Part shown: piece by piece, positions 36,384 to 47,651 of the stretch | Layout: each line of letters opens with the position of its first letter | Position numbering within the stretch: position 1 is the first letter of the stretch | Assembly (NCBI GenBank): GCA_003999685.1 | Contig: CP021231.1 | Location: 558,001 to 622,000 of the forward strand | Length of the DNA: 64,000 nucleotides | Source: Taiwanofungus camphoratus | Lineage: Eukaryota; Basidiomycota; Agaricomycetes; Polyporales; Taiwanofungaceae | Direction of reading: 5' to 3' | Notes under the pieces: generated by a model | Told to the model about the DNA's origin: nothing | The model's database searches: none | Seen by the model: only the letters and a program-made list of their open reading frames with translations | Program-made: the position numbers and the translations under genes

Positions 36384-36937
36384 TGATACAAGCTGGTATC
36401 AACGATCGGAAAGCCTCGAACGTGAGGACCTGGCTACTAGGGATAGTAGTGAGGCTTTATGGACACTGCGTATGTCCTCCTGGGCGAAGTCGATAGAGTC
36501 GAGCGAGTACTCAGGTACGAAGCGAGAGGTCGCAAGATACGAGTATAAGATTGCTAGTGGTAACTAGCTACTTGGTAACCAGATCGAACTTAAGGTCCGA
36601 CCTACAAAGTACACGGCCTTATATACGTATTCTACCCTGCGCACGGACCATGGCACGTGGTCTAAGAATCAGCATGAGTAAGCATAAGTAAGGCGATATG
36701 AGTCATCGGGCCATATTAGCAATCAGTAAGCGTAAGACAGAATGTGTAAGCGGGGCCCGATATGAGTCAATGTCCATGAGTAACCGGGGCCTGTCCGGGG
36801 CCCGTACCGTAAGCAGCGATGAATCAAGATGCTGCGCGAAGAAGCTGGGCCTACCTGAGGCCCGTCCTAGAAGCGAAAGGTCATGGGACCGATCTGAGGT
36901 CCGACCGATAAGATATGCGATGAAAGAAATTGTATCA
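36384..36937 (-). repeat. Element C LTR, left copy
   Basis: 554 bp, TGATACAA...TTGTATCA, preceded by ATGAT. Pairs with 61585-62138 in the same orientation. Confidence 0.9.
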
Positions 36938-37134
36938 TTACCCCCCTACTTATGATTGAACGCCTGGTCAATCAACTAAACTCCAATGGGGGAACATGTC
37001 GCATCCAGAATTGAACTTTTTTTTGACGAGCGACGACGGACTTGACGAACTTCTCAGGGCAAACTTGAAGACTTTCCTGGAAGTAGCGAGCGGGTGTTTC
37101 ACCGCGACCTATAAGGGATGACCCTTCCAACCGT

Positions 37135-37416
37135 TGATACGACCTAGGGGACCCTGGTACCTAGGGAGCGCTCCGCAACGTGGCTGTGGGGTAGTGTGAT
37201 AACTGTGAGGGTGTGAGGGTAGGAGCTACAACCTGTATGATACCGGGAAACCTGTATGTCTTGTTTTTGTAAGTAGGGGAGTAAGGGGTCAAGGGTCCTG
37301 CACAACAGGATCTTGTTCCTAAGTGCTATACTATCCCTAAGGCCTTGCGAGGCCCTCCGAAGTACGCAAAGTCCTTCGAGATTCTGCAAAGTCCTTCGAA
37401 GTTTTAGCTAAATCGC
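37135..37416 (-). repeat. Element B 3' LTR, distal fragment
   Basis: Begins TGATACGACC, the reverse complement of the LTR end. The rest of this LTR continues at 49427 after element A. It also forms an inverted repeat with the end of A's left LTR (about 38,750-39,023). Confidence 0.88.
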
Positions 37417-39023
37417 TGATGAGTCCCGTAGCCTCCTGGGCCCCGAATCGCGATTTTAGGAGCTTTCTAATCCCCCAACCGACCACTCTAAGACTCTCCT
37501 ACAGCCTACGACAGGAGGGATAGGTTCCTATAATATTCCTAACGCCCCCTCTTCTTCCTAAACCCTCCTAACACCCTACGAAGTCTTGCGAAGTCACACG
37601 AGGTGCTACGAGATTTCGAATGCTAGACGCGAAGTCCCTAACTCCTGCTAAGTCCACTATCGGACACTGCCGGCCCTCCCATACTGTTCCATTGGATCTA
37701 GGTCCTATCTACTACGTCACTCATCCCGGGCTTAGCTAAGAAGTCTTAGCTAAGTCTCTCCTAGCTCTTGTGATTGCAGCTACCTCCGATAGGCTCCGAA
37801 ACGGTCCGAAGTTCCGGAAGCTGGACGTAGGAAGCCTTGTGCACCCCCATGGGTCTCGATCCTATGCCATAAGGTCATCCTAGGGCGTACCCACATGACC
37901 CTCCACCCAGTTAGGACACCTCCTGCCCCGATTAGGCCAAGTCCCGCTGCTAAGAACTTCGTGCGCTCTTAGCCCGCTAAGATAGGTGATCACGGCGCAT
38001 GGCTGCTATCGGATAGTCATCCCGCCCTCGTGAATGAAGTTGGTCACCTTTCTACCGTTCGTAGTTCCCCTGTTTCAGTTCCTAATTAGTTCCTATCCTC
38101 CTCGTGTTCACTTCGGAGTCCAGGCGTTTTAGTACACATTTCGGACTCGTAAGGATCACTTCGCGCAAGATTAGTTCACCTCACGCTCTCCTATTTAGTC
38201 AGAGGTAGTTTACTATGTACAAGAGAGACCCCTCAGTGCACGCTTCTCTCTTTGGAATACCAGTTCCCCTGTAGCTCCGATCTCAGGAAAGCGCCGCGAG
38301 TACAACCTTAGGAACGGTCCTAAGGTCCCTAAGTCTCCACCCCAGCTTCATTTCAGTACCTTTAAACTACGTCTACGCTCGCGATATATCTACGAACCAC
38401 GTCTACGCTTCCCGAACTACGCACTACGATCTACGAAAGTCGCCGTGACTTCGCACCCTTCGGCACCTCTTATAGCACCTATCCGGTGGGCCTCCGCCTT
38501 AGTTATACCCTTAGGCTCACGTTGCATTATCCCTACGTCCTACGAATAGCCCTACGACTCGCCCATAGCCTTAGTTACAGGCTATAGTACATCTCCCTAC
38601 GCCCTCGAACTCTCCGACCTCTCCTACAGGTCTCCTACGCTAGCCAAACCTCGCCCACTTCGCTCTAACAAACTCCAAAACCTTACGCCCTTTAGCTAAC
38701 TCTAACCAGAAGGACTTCGCAGCATCTACGAAGTCAGCTCGCGCAATTTAGCTAAAACTTCGAAGGACTTCGCAAAACCTCGAAGAACTTCGCATACTTC
38801 GGAGGGCCTCGCAAGGCCTTAGGGATAGTATAGCACTTAGGAACAAGATCCTGTTGTGCAGGACCCTTGACCCCTTACTCCCCCACTTATAAAAACAAGA
38901 CATACAGGTTTCCCGGTATCATACAGGTTGTAGCTCCTACCCTCACACCTTCACAGTTATCACACTACCCCCAGCCACGTTGCGGAGCACTCCCTAGGTA
39001 CCAGGGTCCCCTAGGTCGTATCA
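37417..39023 (+). repeat. Element A left LTR
   Basis: 1,607 bp from TGATGAGTCCC to GTCGTATCA. A TATAAAAA box at 38888-38895 suggests transcription starts about 100 bp before the LTR end. The last 300 bp contain many short CTTCG/CGAAG motifs. Confidence 0.92.
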
Positions 39024-39027
39024 TTTC

Positions 39028-39044
39028 TGGAGCCCACCGCGAGG
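39028..39044 (+). other. Element A primer-binding site candidate
   Basis: TGGAGCCCACCGCGAGG follows the left LTR after four bases. It begins with TGG as expected for pairing to the CCA end of a tRNA. I could not name the tRNA. Element B has the same sequence next to its 5' LTR. Confidence 0.6.
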
Positions 39045-39177
39045 CGATCAGTTACTATCCGAGTTCTTTCAGGTCGGCTATCGTTACTATACTCAAGCAG
39101 GCCTTCCACGAAGCACCTCTTCGCGAACACCTACGACTATCCCCTCCGATATCATTTCTACACTCGAATCTTCCGAA

Positions 39178-41931
39178 TTGACCCCCGACTTTGAGGCTCT
39201 TTTCGAAGGGTCTCTAGACACGCTTACCACGTCCGAAGACTCACCAATTGAGGACTTCGAACCTCAGTCCACGTCCCCTGAGCTTCCTAACACCTCCGAA
39301 GGAAGCGGTCCTTCTTCAGCGTCTGACCCTATCTTAGTCCATTTACCGGCATCCCCTCAGCTATCCTCTACGCTCCCATCAGCTTCGCGTTCCCCTCCGA
39401 TTCCTTCTATTACACTTTCCGACGCTTCTACGACCCAATCTTCTTCGGCTAGCATCAACTCAGCTTCGAACCCATCTCTGACCGCACCCATTTTAGCTAA
39501 TCCCCTAAATCCTATTTCTGTGTCAACCATGAACGCACCTCCACTCATGCCGCCTCGAGGAGATCGTACATCCCCTACCTTCGATCCTGACCAGCCTAGG
39601 ACCATCCGAAGGTATTTCCAGGACTTAGAGTCACTTTTTGTCCGCTGCCAGATAGCGGATGAGGCGACGAAGAAACACTGGACTACTCGCTACCCTCCTA
39701 TCGATGTTTCGGACCTATGGGAGTCCCTCCCTGAGTGTTCCGATGTCACGAAGACCTATGAAGACTTCAAGAAGGAGATTAGAAGCCTCTACCCAGGCAC
39801 AGAGGACGATAGAATGTGGTCTATGTCTGACTTGGATCAGTTGATAGGAGAACGTGCTAGAATTGGAATCAACAATGCGGCAGACTTAGGAAGCTTCTAT
39901 CGTGAGTTTTATGCCATCACGAAGTACCTAATTTCGAAAAATAGGTTGTCTACTATCGAGCAAAGCCGTGCTTTCGCGAGGGCCTTCCAGCCTTCGCTAT
40001 GGGCTCGCGTGTCTACTAGGTTACAGCTAAAGTTCCCTGATCACTTACCCGATGATCCCTACACCTTGGACCAGCTACATAGCGCAGCGAAGTTCGTACT
40101 CCTTGGTACTTCTACGACTCTTACCTCTGCTACGACTGTAACTACTTCGCCCACTGCCGTGCCCGTGGGGGGCTCATCGCTAAAGATAGAGGATCTACAG
40201 ACGTTCGCGGAGATCCTCACGAAGTCCGTAACCAGTGCGCTAGCTCCTGTTCTTGCGAACCAGCGACCCTCTCGATTGGACAGCTCGCGCGGCGAGCACA
40301 CTCATGTAGAAGGCCAGTACTGTCACTATTGCGGGGACTTGGACTGCTGCACTAGGTGTTGCAAGCACATCGAGCAAGACATCAAGGATGGCAAGTGCAA
40401 GCGCAACCCAGATGGAAAGATAGTGCTGCCAAATGGAAATTTTGTACCCAGAACGATCCCAGGACGTACGATTCGCGATAGGCTTTACGAATATCATCGA
40501 CGAAATGGCACGAATTCCTCCCCACAGCTCCTATTCGAAATCGACAATCGCCTAAATGTGCCTGCATTCTCACTATCCGCCGAGGATCGTATAGCCGCTT
40601 TAGAACACGAGATTTACCAACTTCAGAGACGTCGCGAAGTCTTCGATGGTGTGGAAGTACCCCAGCGCAGAAGGCAGGGTGCTCCTAACGCGCAGTCTGA
40701 TCCTAGAAACCCACCCATAGCCAACGCACCTCCGATAGGACACGATCGGCATCCGGTAGTGGATCCCCCTGCTAACCAAGATGCCCCAGTGGCGGAGGCG
40801 CAGAACCAGACCCCTCCTACCATTCTAAGGCGATCCAATTATCCTTCTAATTCAGCGCCTTCGCCTCCGAAGCCTGCGAATGCGTCCGATCCGCCCATGA
40901 ACTCATCGGAGCATGCCTCGTCTACACCTAACGTACCAGCCCAACCAGCATCACAGGCAGCCATTCCACCGCCCGCTCCACCAGTACATCCTTTCGCTAA
41001 TGCTCGAGATGCTACTTACGCACCTCCGAATCTTCGAAATTTCGCAGCAGCTCCGAAGCCTACAGCAGATAAAGGCAAGGACGTGGCCTATAAGACGATC
41101 ACACCGGTTCATCAGGAGAAACTTACAGAGGAAATATTCGCGCGATCTATGAGAACACCCGTGGTTACACTAACGCCCGAGGAGCTACTATCTATATCCC
41201 CGGATGTTCGTGCGCGATATCGCGAAGCTATCACCCCTAAACGTGTGCCTATGGATCCTAAGGCTACTCATATGGCTCAAATTACGGAACTCTCAGACGA
41301 TCTCGCTTCTAAAACGACGCTAGCAACCTCCGAACTATCGTGCCACGGTGAACCCCTTGTCCCTGGTTCGACCATCATTCCAGACCCCTACGAAACGTAC
41401 TTACGACACGTACCCGGAAAGGAAGAACCCTCCGAAATCATAGTAGCCCGCGACTCGAATTCTATCCGTTCTATCGAAGCCCTAATCGACAACAAAGAGC
41501 GAATCGAATGCATCGTGGACCCTGGTTCACAAGTGGTTGCGATGTCAGAGCAAGTCTGTCATGCCTTAGGACTAATCTACGACCCTTCCGTGCAGCTAAA
41601 TATGCAGTCTGCTAATGGCAGTATTGACCGTTCTTTAGGACTGGTTCGAAATGTCTCGTTCCAAGTAGGCGACATCGTGTTGTACCTACAGATACACGTC
41701 ATACGCAATCCCTCCTACGATATCCTTCTAGGCCGACCCTTCGATGTGGTAACCGAGAGTGTGGTTAAGAACTTCGGAAACGAGGAGCAGACCATCACGA
41801 TCGTATGCCCGAACACGAGCGAAGTCGCGACCATCCCTACGATGCCTCGAGGACGTCAAAAGTTCTTACCAGCCCATCATCATAGTTGCCCCCACGCGAA
41901 CTCTTCGAATCATTTGCGATCGGGTTTTTAG
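39178..41931 (+). CDS. Element A gag-protease region
   Basis: An open region of about 917 codons. It holds a Ser/Pro-rich N-terminal part and a retrotransposon-gag-like helical segment (RTIRRYFQDLESLFVRCQ, YREFYAITKYLISKNRLS, ARAFQPSLWARV). A Cys/His cluster (CHYCGDLDCCTRCCKHI) of nucleocapsid or other zinc-binding type follows, then a second Pro-rich linker. An aspartic-protease-like segment closes it (ECIVDPGSQVVAMSEQVC, with YDILLGRPF). It overlaps the pol region by 46 bases in another frame, consistent with the frameshift expression common in Ty3-type families. Confidence 0.85.
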   Translation: MTPDFEALFEGSLDTLTTSEDSPIEDFEPQSTSPELPNTSEGSGPSSASDPILVHLPASPQLSSTLPSASRSPPIPSITLSDASTTQSSSASINSASNPSLTAPILANPLNPISVSTMNAPPLMPPRGDRTSPTFDPDQPRTIRRYFQDLESLFVRCQIADEATKKHWTTRYPPIDVSDLWESLPECSDVTKTYEDFKKEIRSLYPGTEDDRMWSMSDLDQLIGERARIGINNAADLGSFYREFYAITKYLISKNRLSTIEQSRAFARAFQPSLWARVSTRLQLKFPDHLPDDPYTLDQLHSAAKFVLLGTSTTLTSATTVTTSPTAVPVGGSSLKIEDLQTFAEILTKSVTSALAPVLANQRPSRLDSSRGEHTHVEGQYCHYCGDLDCCTRCCKHIEQDIKDGKCKRNPDGKIVLPNGNFVPRTIPGRTIRDRLYEYHRRNGTNSSPQLLFEIDNRLNVPAFSLSAEDRIAALEHEIYQLQRRREVFDGVEVPQRRRQGAPNAQSDPRNPPIANAPPIGHDRHPVVDPPANQDAPVAEAQNQTPPTILRRSNYPSNSAPSPPKPANASDPPMNSSEHASSTPNVPAQPASQAAIPPPAPPVHPFANARDATYAPPNLRNFAAAPKPTADKGKDVAYKTITPVHQEKLTEEIFARSMRTPVVTLTPEELLSISPDVRARYREAITPKRVPMDPKATHMAQITELSDDLASKTTLATSELSCHGEPLVPGSTIIPDPYETYLRHVPGKEEPSEIIVARDSNSIRSIEALIDNKERIECIVDPGSQVVAMSEQVCHALGLIYDPSVQLNMQSANGSIDRSLGLVRNVSFQVGDIVLYLQIHVIRNPSYDILLGRPFDVVTESVVKNFGNEEQTITIVCPNTSEVATIPTMPRGRQKFLPAHHHSCPHANSSNHLRSGF

Positions 41932-44900
41932 ATTTCGAGGATTTGAGAAATCAAGGAGAGGTCGCCCTGGTCGTTGAGTATGAATCCGATACCCCTAAAA
42001 TTGTGTCTTTCGCTGCTGTAAATGCAGCAGATAACAATTCTGTTCCTGCGCTCTATCTATCAGTCTCTAACTCTGTGTCTAGCTATCTGCAGTCTCTCTA
42101 TTTTAGCGAAACTTCGAAAGTCTCGGAAGGTCCGGCTGATCATACTAGGTGGCTATCTGGCTTTCTAGCAGCAGCAACACCGCACGAGGCTCCCTTCCTT
42201 TCACACGATAATCCGAATTCTCTCCCTATGCTTTCGCTTTCCGCCTCTAAAGACATATCCTCTATCCCCATTCCAGGTCCCAGGAACGCTACGAAGGTCA
42301 CGAAGTCAGCCCGAAGACCCTCCCTTGCTCCTAATCCGATGGTATCCCTTCCTAAGTTGTCAGATTCTTCCCCTATTCCTACATTTGCAGCATCGAAAAA
42401 GAAGTACAAGCCTGTAGCGCTGAAGACTCGCCCTATTCTGGGAGCTTTGGACGAACGATTCCGAATCATTCGCGAAATTAAAGGCGACCCTTTAGCGACG
42501 ATGCCTACCCTATCACCGACTCCACCACCTTTCGAACCTACTTCGCGATATACGCAAGAACGGCACGATCTCACGGACAAGCTACACAGTGGAGACTTCC
42601 TACAACCAGCAGAGAGGGACCTCCTACATCACTTTATGACCCTGCATGCTGATGCGTTCGCTTGGAATGATTCCGAAAGAGGGTGCTTCAAGCCGGAATA
42701 CTTCCCTCCTATCGACTTTCCGGTAGTACCGCACACGCCATGGGTACAAAAGAACATTCCTATCCCACCCGGAATCTACAACGAAGTGTGCGCAATAATC
42801 AAAAAGAAGATCGCAGCTAGGGTCTACGAACCTTCGAATTCTTCCTATCGTTCACGATGGTTTTGTGTGGTGAAGAAAGACGGAAAGTCCCTACGCCTTG
42901 TACATAGTCTGGAACCCCTAAACGCTGTCACGATTCAACACTCAGGTGTTCCCCCGACTCCCGAACACCTCGCAGAACAGTTCGGAGGACGACCTTGTGG
43001 TGCTATGTTGGATCTATATGTAGGCTACGATGAACGCTTGATAGCGGAGACTTCGCGCGATCTTACGACATTTCAAACACCTTTCGGAGCTATGAGATTG
43101 GTCACTCTACCTATGGGATGGACCAACTCGGTCCCTATCTTCCACGATGATGTTACGCACATCCTACAGCCCGAAATTCCTCACCTAACGGTTCCCTATA
43201 TCGACGATGTTCCGGTCAAAGGCCCTGAAAGTTCGTACGATCTCGTACCTATTTCGGAGAACCCAGGCATTCGAAAGTTTGTTTGGGAACATTTTACGAA
43301 CCTCAATAGGATAGTCACACGCATGCGCTACGCAGGAGGTACCTTTTCTGGAGTTAAAAGCATTCTAATTGCCCGCGAAATCACCGTTGTAGGGCATCGG
43401 TGTACTCCAGAAGGTCGCCTACCGGACGAGTCTCGTGTTGCAGCCATACGCAACTGGGGACCTTGTGCAACCCTATCTGACGTTCGAGCCTTTTTAGGAA
43501 CCATTGGAGTGGTCCGTATCTTCATCCGAAACTTCGCGCATCGTGCAGATGCCTTAGTACGCCTAACGCGAAAGGCGGTACCCTTCGAATTTGGTCCAGC
43601 GCAAATCGCAGCGCAGGAGGACCTTAAGGATGCTTTGCTGTCCTCTCCAGCTCTCCGATCCATTAACTATTCGTCAGGTGCGCCCGTCATCTTAGCGGTT
43701 GACACCTCCTATATTGCAGTTGGCTATCACCTTTGCCAATGCGATGAGGACAACCCTAAAGTCCGATTCTACAATCGTTTCGGATCCATCACCCTAAATG
43801 ATCGCGAGCGGAGGTTCTCGCAACCGAAGTTAGAGATCTACGGATTGTTTCGAGCACTTCGCGTACTACGAATCTACCTAATCGGAGTTAGGAACCTTAT
43901 AGTGGAAGTGGACGCACGCTATATCAAAGGGATGTTGCAAAATCCGGACATCGCACCCAGCGCGAGTATAAATCGCTGGATCGTATCGATTCTAACATTC
44001 CATTTCACCCTAGTACATGTACCAGGTACGATGCATGGACCAGATGGACTATCAAGACGAACCCCCCAGCCAGGAGATCAAGAAGAGAGCAGCGAAGAAG
44101 ACTTCGAAGACTGGATAGACAAAATGCACTCGTTTCTACATCACATCCAAGCCCCCCCTTCCCATCCTATACCATCGATTTCTACCCTATTCCCTTACGA
44201 ATTCGCCTCTAACATTCCTATCACAACCCCCACACCTCCGATAGCTCCAACCTTCGCCTCCGAGTTGGCTGAGGACAGCCAAGGTCTCAATAGGGAGGAG
44301 GAGAGCTACGATAGCGTCCCAAGATCCGAAATGGCCAAGGAAGCTGACGCAAGACTTGACTTAGTAGCAAAATTCCTACGAAGCCTCGCGAGACCTGCCA
44401 ACCTATCGGATTCAGAATACGAAGGTTTCGTAAAATACTGTCTTCTATTCTTCCTCGATGAGGACATACTATGGCGCAAAGATCCACAAGGAGCTCACAA
44501 ACTAGTTGTAAAGCAGGCAGATCGTCTACGAATCCTCCGAGAATGTCACGATGCAGTCGCGCATCGAGGAATACACGCTACGAAGGTGCTGATTTCGGAG
44601 CGGTTTTGGTGGCCCTACCATCATATCGACATTGCCTGGTATGTTCGAAGCTGCCACCTATGCCAGATTCGCCAAGTGCGGCAGATCCTAATCCCTCCTA
44701 CGGTCGCTACGCCCGCTCCGATCTTCGCAAAGGTTCATATAGATACCATGCATATGCCCCCTTCTAACGGATTTAGGTACTTGGTGCAAGGCCGGTGTTC
44801 TCTAACCCAGTACCCCGAATTTCGGATGCTTCGCAAGGAGACGGCTAAAGCTTTGGCAGAATGGCTCTTCGAAGACTTTGTTTGTAGGTGGGGTGCGCTA

Positions 44901-45740
44901 TCGGAGATAGTCACGGACAACGGCGCTCCCTTCGTAAAAGCCACGAACTACATAGCGAAGAAGTACCAGCTACGACACATCCGAATTAGCGGGTACAATT
45001 CGCGTGCCAACGGACTGGTGGAGAGGCCTCACTTCGATGTTAGGCAGGCTCTATTCAAGGCCGTGGATGGCGAAGAGTCTAAATGGTCTCAGGCAACGTA
45101 CTCAGTCTTCTGGTCCGAAAGGATCACGACTCGAAAGCGCATGGGATGTTCGCCCTATTTCGCAGTCACTGGCACCCACCCTGTTATCCCTTTGGACGTC
45201 GTAGAGGCCACCTATATCCTTCCTCCTCCGTCCTCCATGCTATCCACGACCGATCTTATCGCACGTCGAGCTATCGCATTGCAAAAGCGGGTGACTCAGG
45301 TAGCGGAACTACATTCGAAGGTCTACGAAGCGCGAAGACAAGCTGCTCTGCGATTCGAAGAAAAGCATAAGCACACCATCCACGATTTCAACTTCGAAAA
45401 GGGCGATTTAGTACTAATTCGCAACACACAGATAGAAAAGTCCCTAAATCGAAAGATGCGACCTCGCTACCTCGGCCCGGTACTCGTGGTATCTAGAAAC
45501 AAAGGTGGTGCTTATATCCTATGCGAATTGGATGGTTCGGTACTCGACAGGCCTACGGCAGCCTTCCGAGTCATCCCCTACTTAGCGCGAAAAGCCCTCG
45601 AACTTCCTACCGAACTCCTGGACGTGTCGACAGAGCGACTTCGCGAACTAGAGCTGACTACCACCCAAGGCGATGACGAAGAACTAGGATCGTATCCCTA
45701 CTCTCCTAAGTCCGGCTCTAGTCCATCCGAAACTCACTAA
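41886..45740 (+). CDS. Element A pol region: reverse transcriptase, RNase H, integrase
   Basis: About 1,284 codons. Reverse transcriptase motifs include RWFCVVKKDGKSLRLV, FQTPFGAMRLVTLPMGW and the catalytic YIDDV. RNase H follows with AVDTSYIAVGYHLCQ and LEIYGLFRALRV. Integrase shows the zinc-binding H-H-C-C part (AVAHRGIHATK, SCHLCQIR), the core Asp/Asp/Glu region (VTDNGAPFVKATNYI, SRANGLVERPHF) and a GPY-like C-terminal module (YLGPVLVVSRNKGGAYIL). The order RT-RNaseH-integrase defines Ty3/Gypsy. I see no chromodomain after the integrase. Confidence 0.9.
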   Translation: MPPRELFESFAIGFLDFEDLRNQGEVALVVEYESDTPKIVSFAAVNAADNNSVPALYLSVSNSVSSYLQSLYFSETSKVSEGPADHTRWLSGFLAAATPHEAPFLSHDNPNSLPMLSLSASKDISSIPIPGPRNATKVTKSARRPSLAPNPMVSLPKLSDSSPIPTFAASKKKYKPVALKTRPILGALDERFRIIREIKGDPLATMPTLSPTPPPFEPTSRYTQERHDLTDKLHSGDFLQPAERDLLHHFMTLHADAFAWNDSERGCFKPEYFPPIDFPVVPHTPWVQKNIPIPPGIYNEVCAIIKKKIAARVYEPSNSSYRSRWFCVVKKDGKSLRLVHSLEPLNAVTIQHSGVPPTPEHLAEQFGGRPCGAMLDLYVGYDERLIAETSRDLTTFQTPFGAMRLVTLPMGWTNSVPIFHDDVTHILQPEIPHLTVPYIDDVPVKGPESSYDLVPISENPGIRKFVWEHFTNLNRIVTRMRYAGGTFSGVKSILIAREITVVGHRCTPEGRLPDESRVAAIRNWGPCATLSDVRAFLGTIGVVRIFIRNFAHRADALVRLTRKAVPFEFGPAQIAAQEDLKDALLSSPALRSINYSSGAPVILAVDTSYIAVGYHLCQCDEDNPKVRFYNRFGSITLNDRERRFSQPKLEIYGLFRALRVLRIYLIGVRNLIVEVDARYIKGMLQNPDIAPSASINRWIVSILTFHFTLVHVPGTMHGPDGLSRRTPQPGDQEESSEEDFEDWIDKMHSFLHHIQAPPSHPIPSISTLFPYEFASNIPITTPTPPIAPTFASELAEDSQGLNREEESYDSVPRSEMAKEADARLDLVAKFLRSLARPANLSDSEYEGFVKYCLLFFLDEDILWRKDPQGAHKLVVKQADRLRILRECHDAVAHRGIHATKVLISERFWWPYHHIDIAWYVRSCHLCQIRQVRQILIPPTVATPAPIFAKVHIDTMHMPPSNGFRYLVQGRCSLTQYPEFRMLRKETAKALAEWLFEDFVCRWGALSEIVTDNGAPFVKATNYIAKKYQLRHIRISGYNSRANGLVERPHFDVRQALFKAVDGEESKWSQATYSVFWSERITTRKRMGCSPYFAVTGTHPVIPLDVVEATYILPPPSSMLSTTDLIARRAIALQKRVTQVAELHSKVYEARRQAALRFEEKHKHTIHDFNFEKGDLVLIRNTQIEKSLNRKMRPRYLGPVLVVSRNKGGAYILCELDGSVLDRPTAAFRVIPYLARKALELPTELLDVSTERLRELELTTTQGDDEELGSYPYSPKSGSSPSETH

Positions 45741-46273
45741 AGAATCAGAGGAGCAATCGACGATACCCCGACTTTAGCTAAGATTACGCTACGTCCATTT
45801 TACTTTTCGCTTACCCTTTGGTCATGTTTTTACTTTCCCCAACAAGCCCCCACTCAGTTTGACAGCTACGAAGTTCCGAATGTCTACGAATTTTTACTTA
45901 CAACATCTCCTACTTTTTACTATAGTGATTCAACTCACGAAGTCGCGATATCGTTCTAAAAAGCTCCTAAAACGCCGAGCGGAGCGAAGATTGCGCGAGG
46001 GGCCTTAAGCCCTTCAAGGCCATGATGATTTACTGAGCCTAAATGAGCGCATTTTATCCCCCTAAGTCTTCTAATTCTTTGCTGTGTTGTTTGGTTACTT
46101 CACACACTTAGGAACCTTTTCACAAGGACGACGTTTGCGTCCGCTTTATTCAGACTACTGTACACATATTGGAAAAGGTCCCTAGCAAAGGGACGCGCAA
46201 CGAGAGAGAATACAGCACGTTGGTGCGACAGATACGGAACGAGCGAGATGACGAACTACGAACCCCCCACCTT
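45741..46273. other. Non-coding spacer between convergent pol and accessory gene, element A
   Basis: About 530 bp, AT-richer than the coding parts, no open frame of note. Both the LTR-driven transcript and the antisense accessory transcript would meet here. The matching spacer in B is about 52447-52982. Confidence 0.6.
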
Positions 46274-47651
46274 CTAAACCTCGGCCTCAGCATCTTCCTC
46301 ATCCTGCTCGGACTCACCAGAGGGACCAGGATCGGTAGAGGAGGCGGCGACGCGACGGCGAGGAAGGGGGAGAGAGCTCAAGTCGAGCGGCGCAGGCGTA
46401 CGACCGGTTAGGGCGGTTTCGGCACGATAGAGCCCCGAGATGTAGTCTTCGAGACGCATCGCGCGACTCTCGGCCATCGCGCGGTCATACCAGAGGCCTT
46501 CGACAACGGCTTGATGCGCAGGGGTGAGGCCGTCCAAGTATTCAGCGCCGTTAAGGGCCAGCGAGGCCTCGAGCGACATCGTAGGCGCAGGGGTCGACTT
46601 CGCCTTCTTGGACTCGCGGGCGCGAGGCGGGGACACCTGAGGAGGTTGGCCCGCAGCTAGGGAACGTCTTAACATCAGCAATGTCGCGATAACGAGGGCA
46701 CGAGAAGCCCTACCACGCTTCGAAACGCGCACGCCGCGCTCCTTACCGTCTACGGAGAATCCGCCCCAATAACACCCCTGCGACTCTCGCAGGCACTTAC
46801 CACACTTCACGGCGCCCGCGGGGAGTTCGCACTCGAAGTCTGCGGTGTAGGTGCTGCAGCGATCGCACTAGGTAGCAATGATAAGCCGCGAACAGTCACG
46901 AAAAGGACGTGCACTCACCTTCGCATGAGTTCGCCTATGCTCCGCCGCCTTCGCCATGTTAGCCAGGGCTTCGGGCGTCGGAGGAGCCTTCGCCTTCGCA
47001 GCGTCCTTCCCCGGAGTAGGAGGGACCCCTACGAAGACACCCGAACTAGTGGACGAGGCGAGTTCACCAACTTGGCCGCTAGAAACGGAGGCCATGATCG
47101 AGCTGGCCTGGGAAGCCGCGCGAGTAGAAGCCGCTGCCTTGGCCCGAGCTGAGGGACGACGAGTACGCGAGGAGGTACGACTAGGAGCCGGCGAAGGAGC
47201 AGAAGACGAAGCCGCAAGTTGGGCAGCACGTTCAAGCGCAGCGCGCTCGACCGCCTCCACATGAAGTCGTTCGGTCGCACGGGCGAGTTCGCGCTGTGCG
47301 TCTCGCTCTTGAAGCATAGCAGCGAACTGAGGAAAGCCGGTGCGAGCCCACGAGATCCACGACGAGTCCGCGAGAGGGAGGATCACTGTCAAACCTTCGA
47401 CGATGGCGGCCTCTAAGGTAGGATCGGCGGGAGCGTTCGAAGCCTGGGACAGGACCCGCCAGTTACCCTATAACGCAGTGAAGACGATGTATCGAGCGAT
47501 CGAGGAGGGTACGTACCACACGACGTCCTAAGTTCCTCGCCCACCGCAGGTAATCTTCGGCCTCCGCTACGCCCTCCGGACGAGAATCGAGGAGCGCCAG
47601 GACATCGCTGTGAGCCAGGCCAACACCATCAGAGTCCATATCGTCGAACAT
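46274..47651 (-). CDS. Element A antisense accessory gene (cysteine-cluster protein)
   Basis: Three coding blocks on the strand opposite to gag-pol, about 47651-47500, 47480-46925 and 46873-46274, are separated by short gaps with GT/AG borders. The first begins MFDDMDSDGVGLAHSDVLAL. The second is Ala/Ser/Arg-rich with a probable coiled coil (MLQERDAQRELARATERL). The third starts with a Cys cluster (CDRCSTYTADFECEL, then VKCGKCLRESQGC) and ends in a very acidic tail (SEQDEEDAEAEV). The Cys spacing suggests zinc binding. The start codon lies 169 bp from the 3' LTR, so its promoter probably lies in or next to that LTR, pointing inward. Element B has the same gene. Function unknown; a regulator of the element or a captured host gene are both possible. 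Confidence 0.72.
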
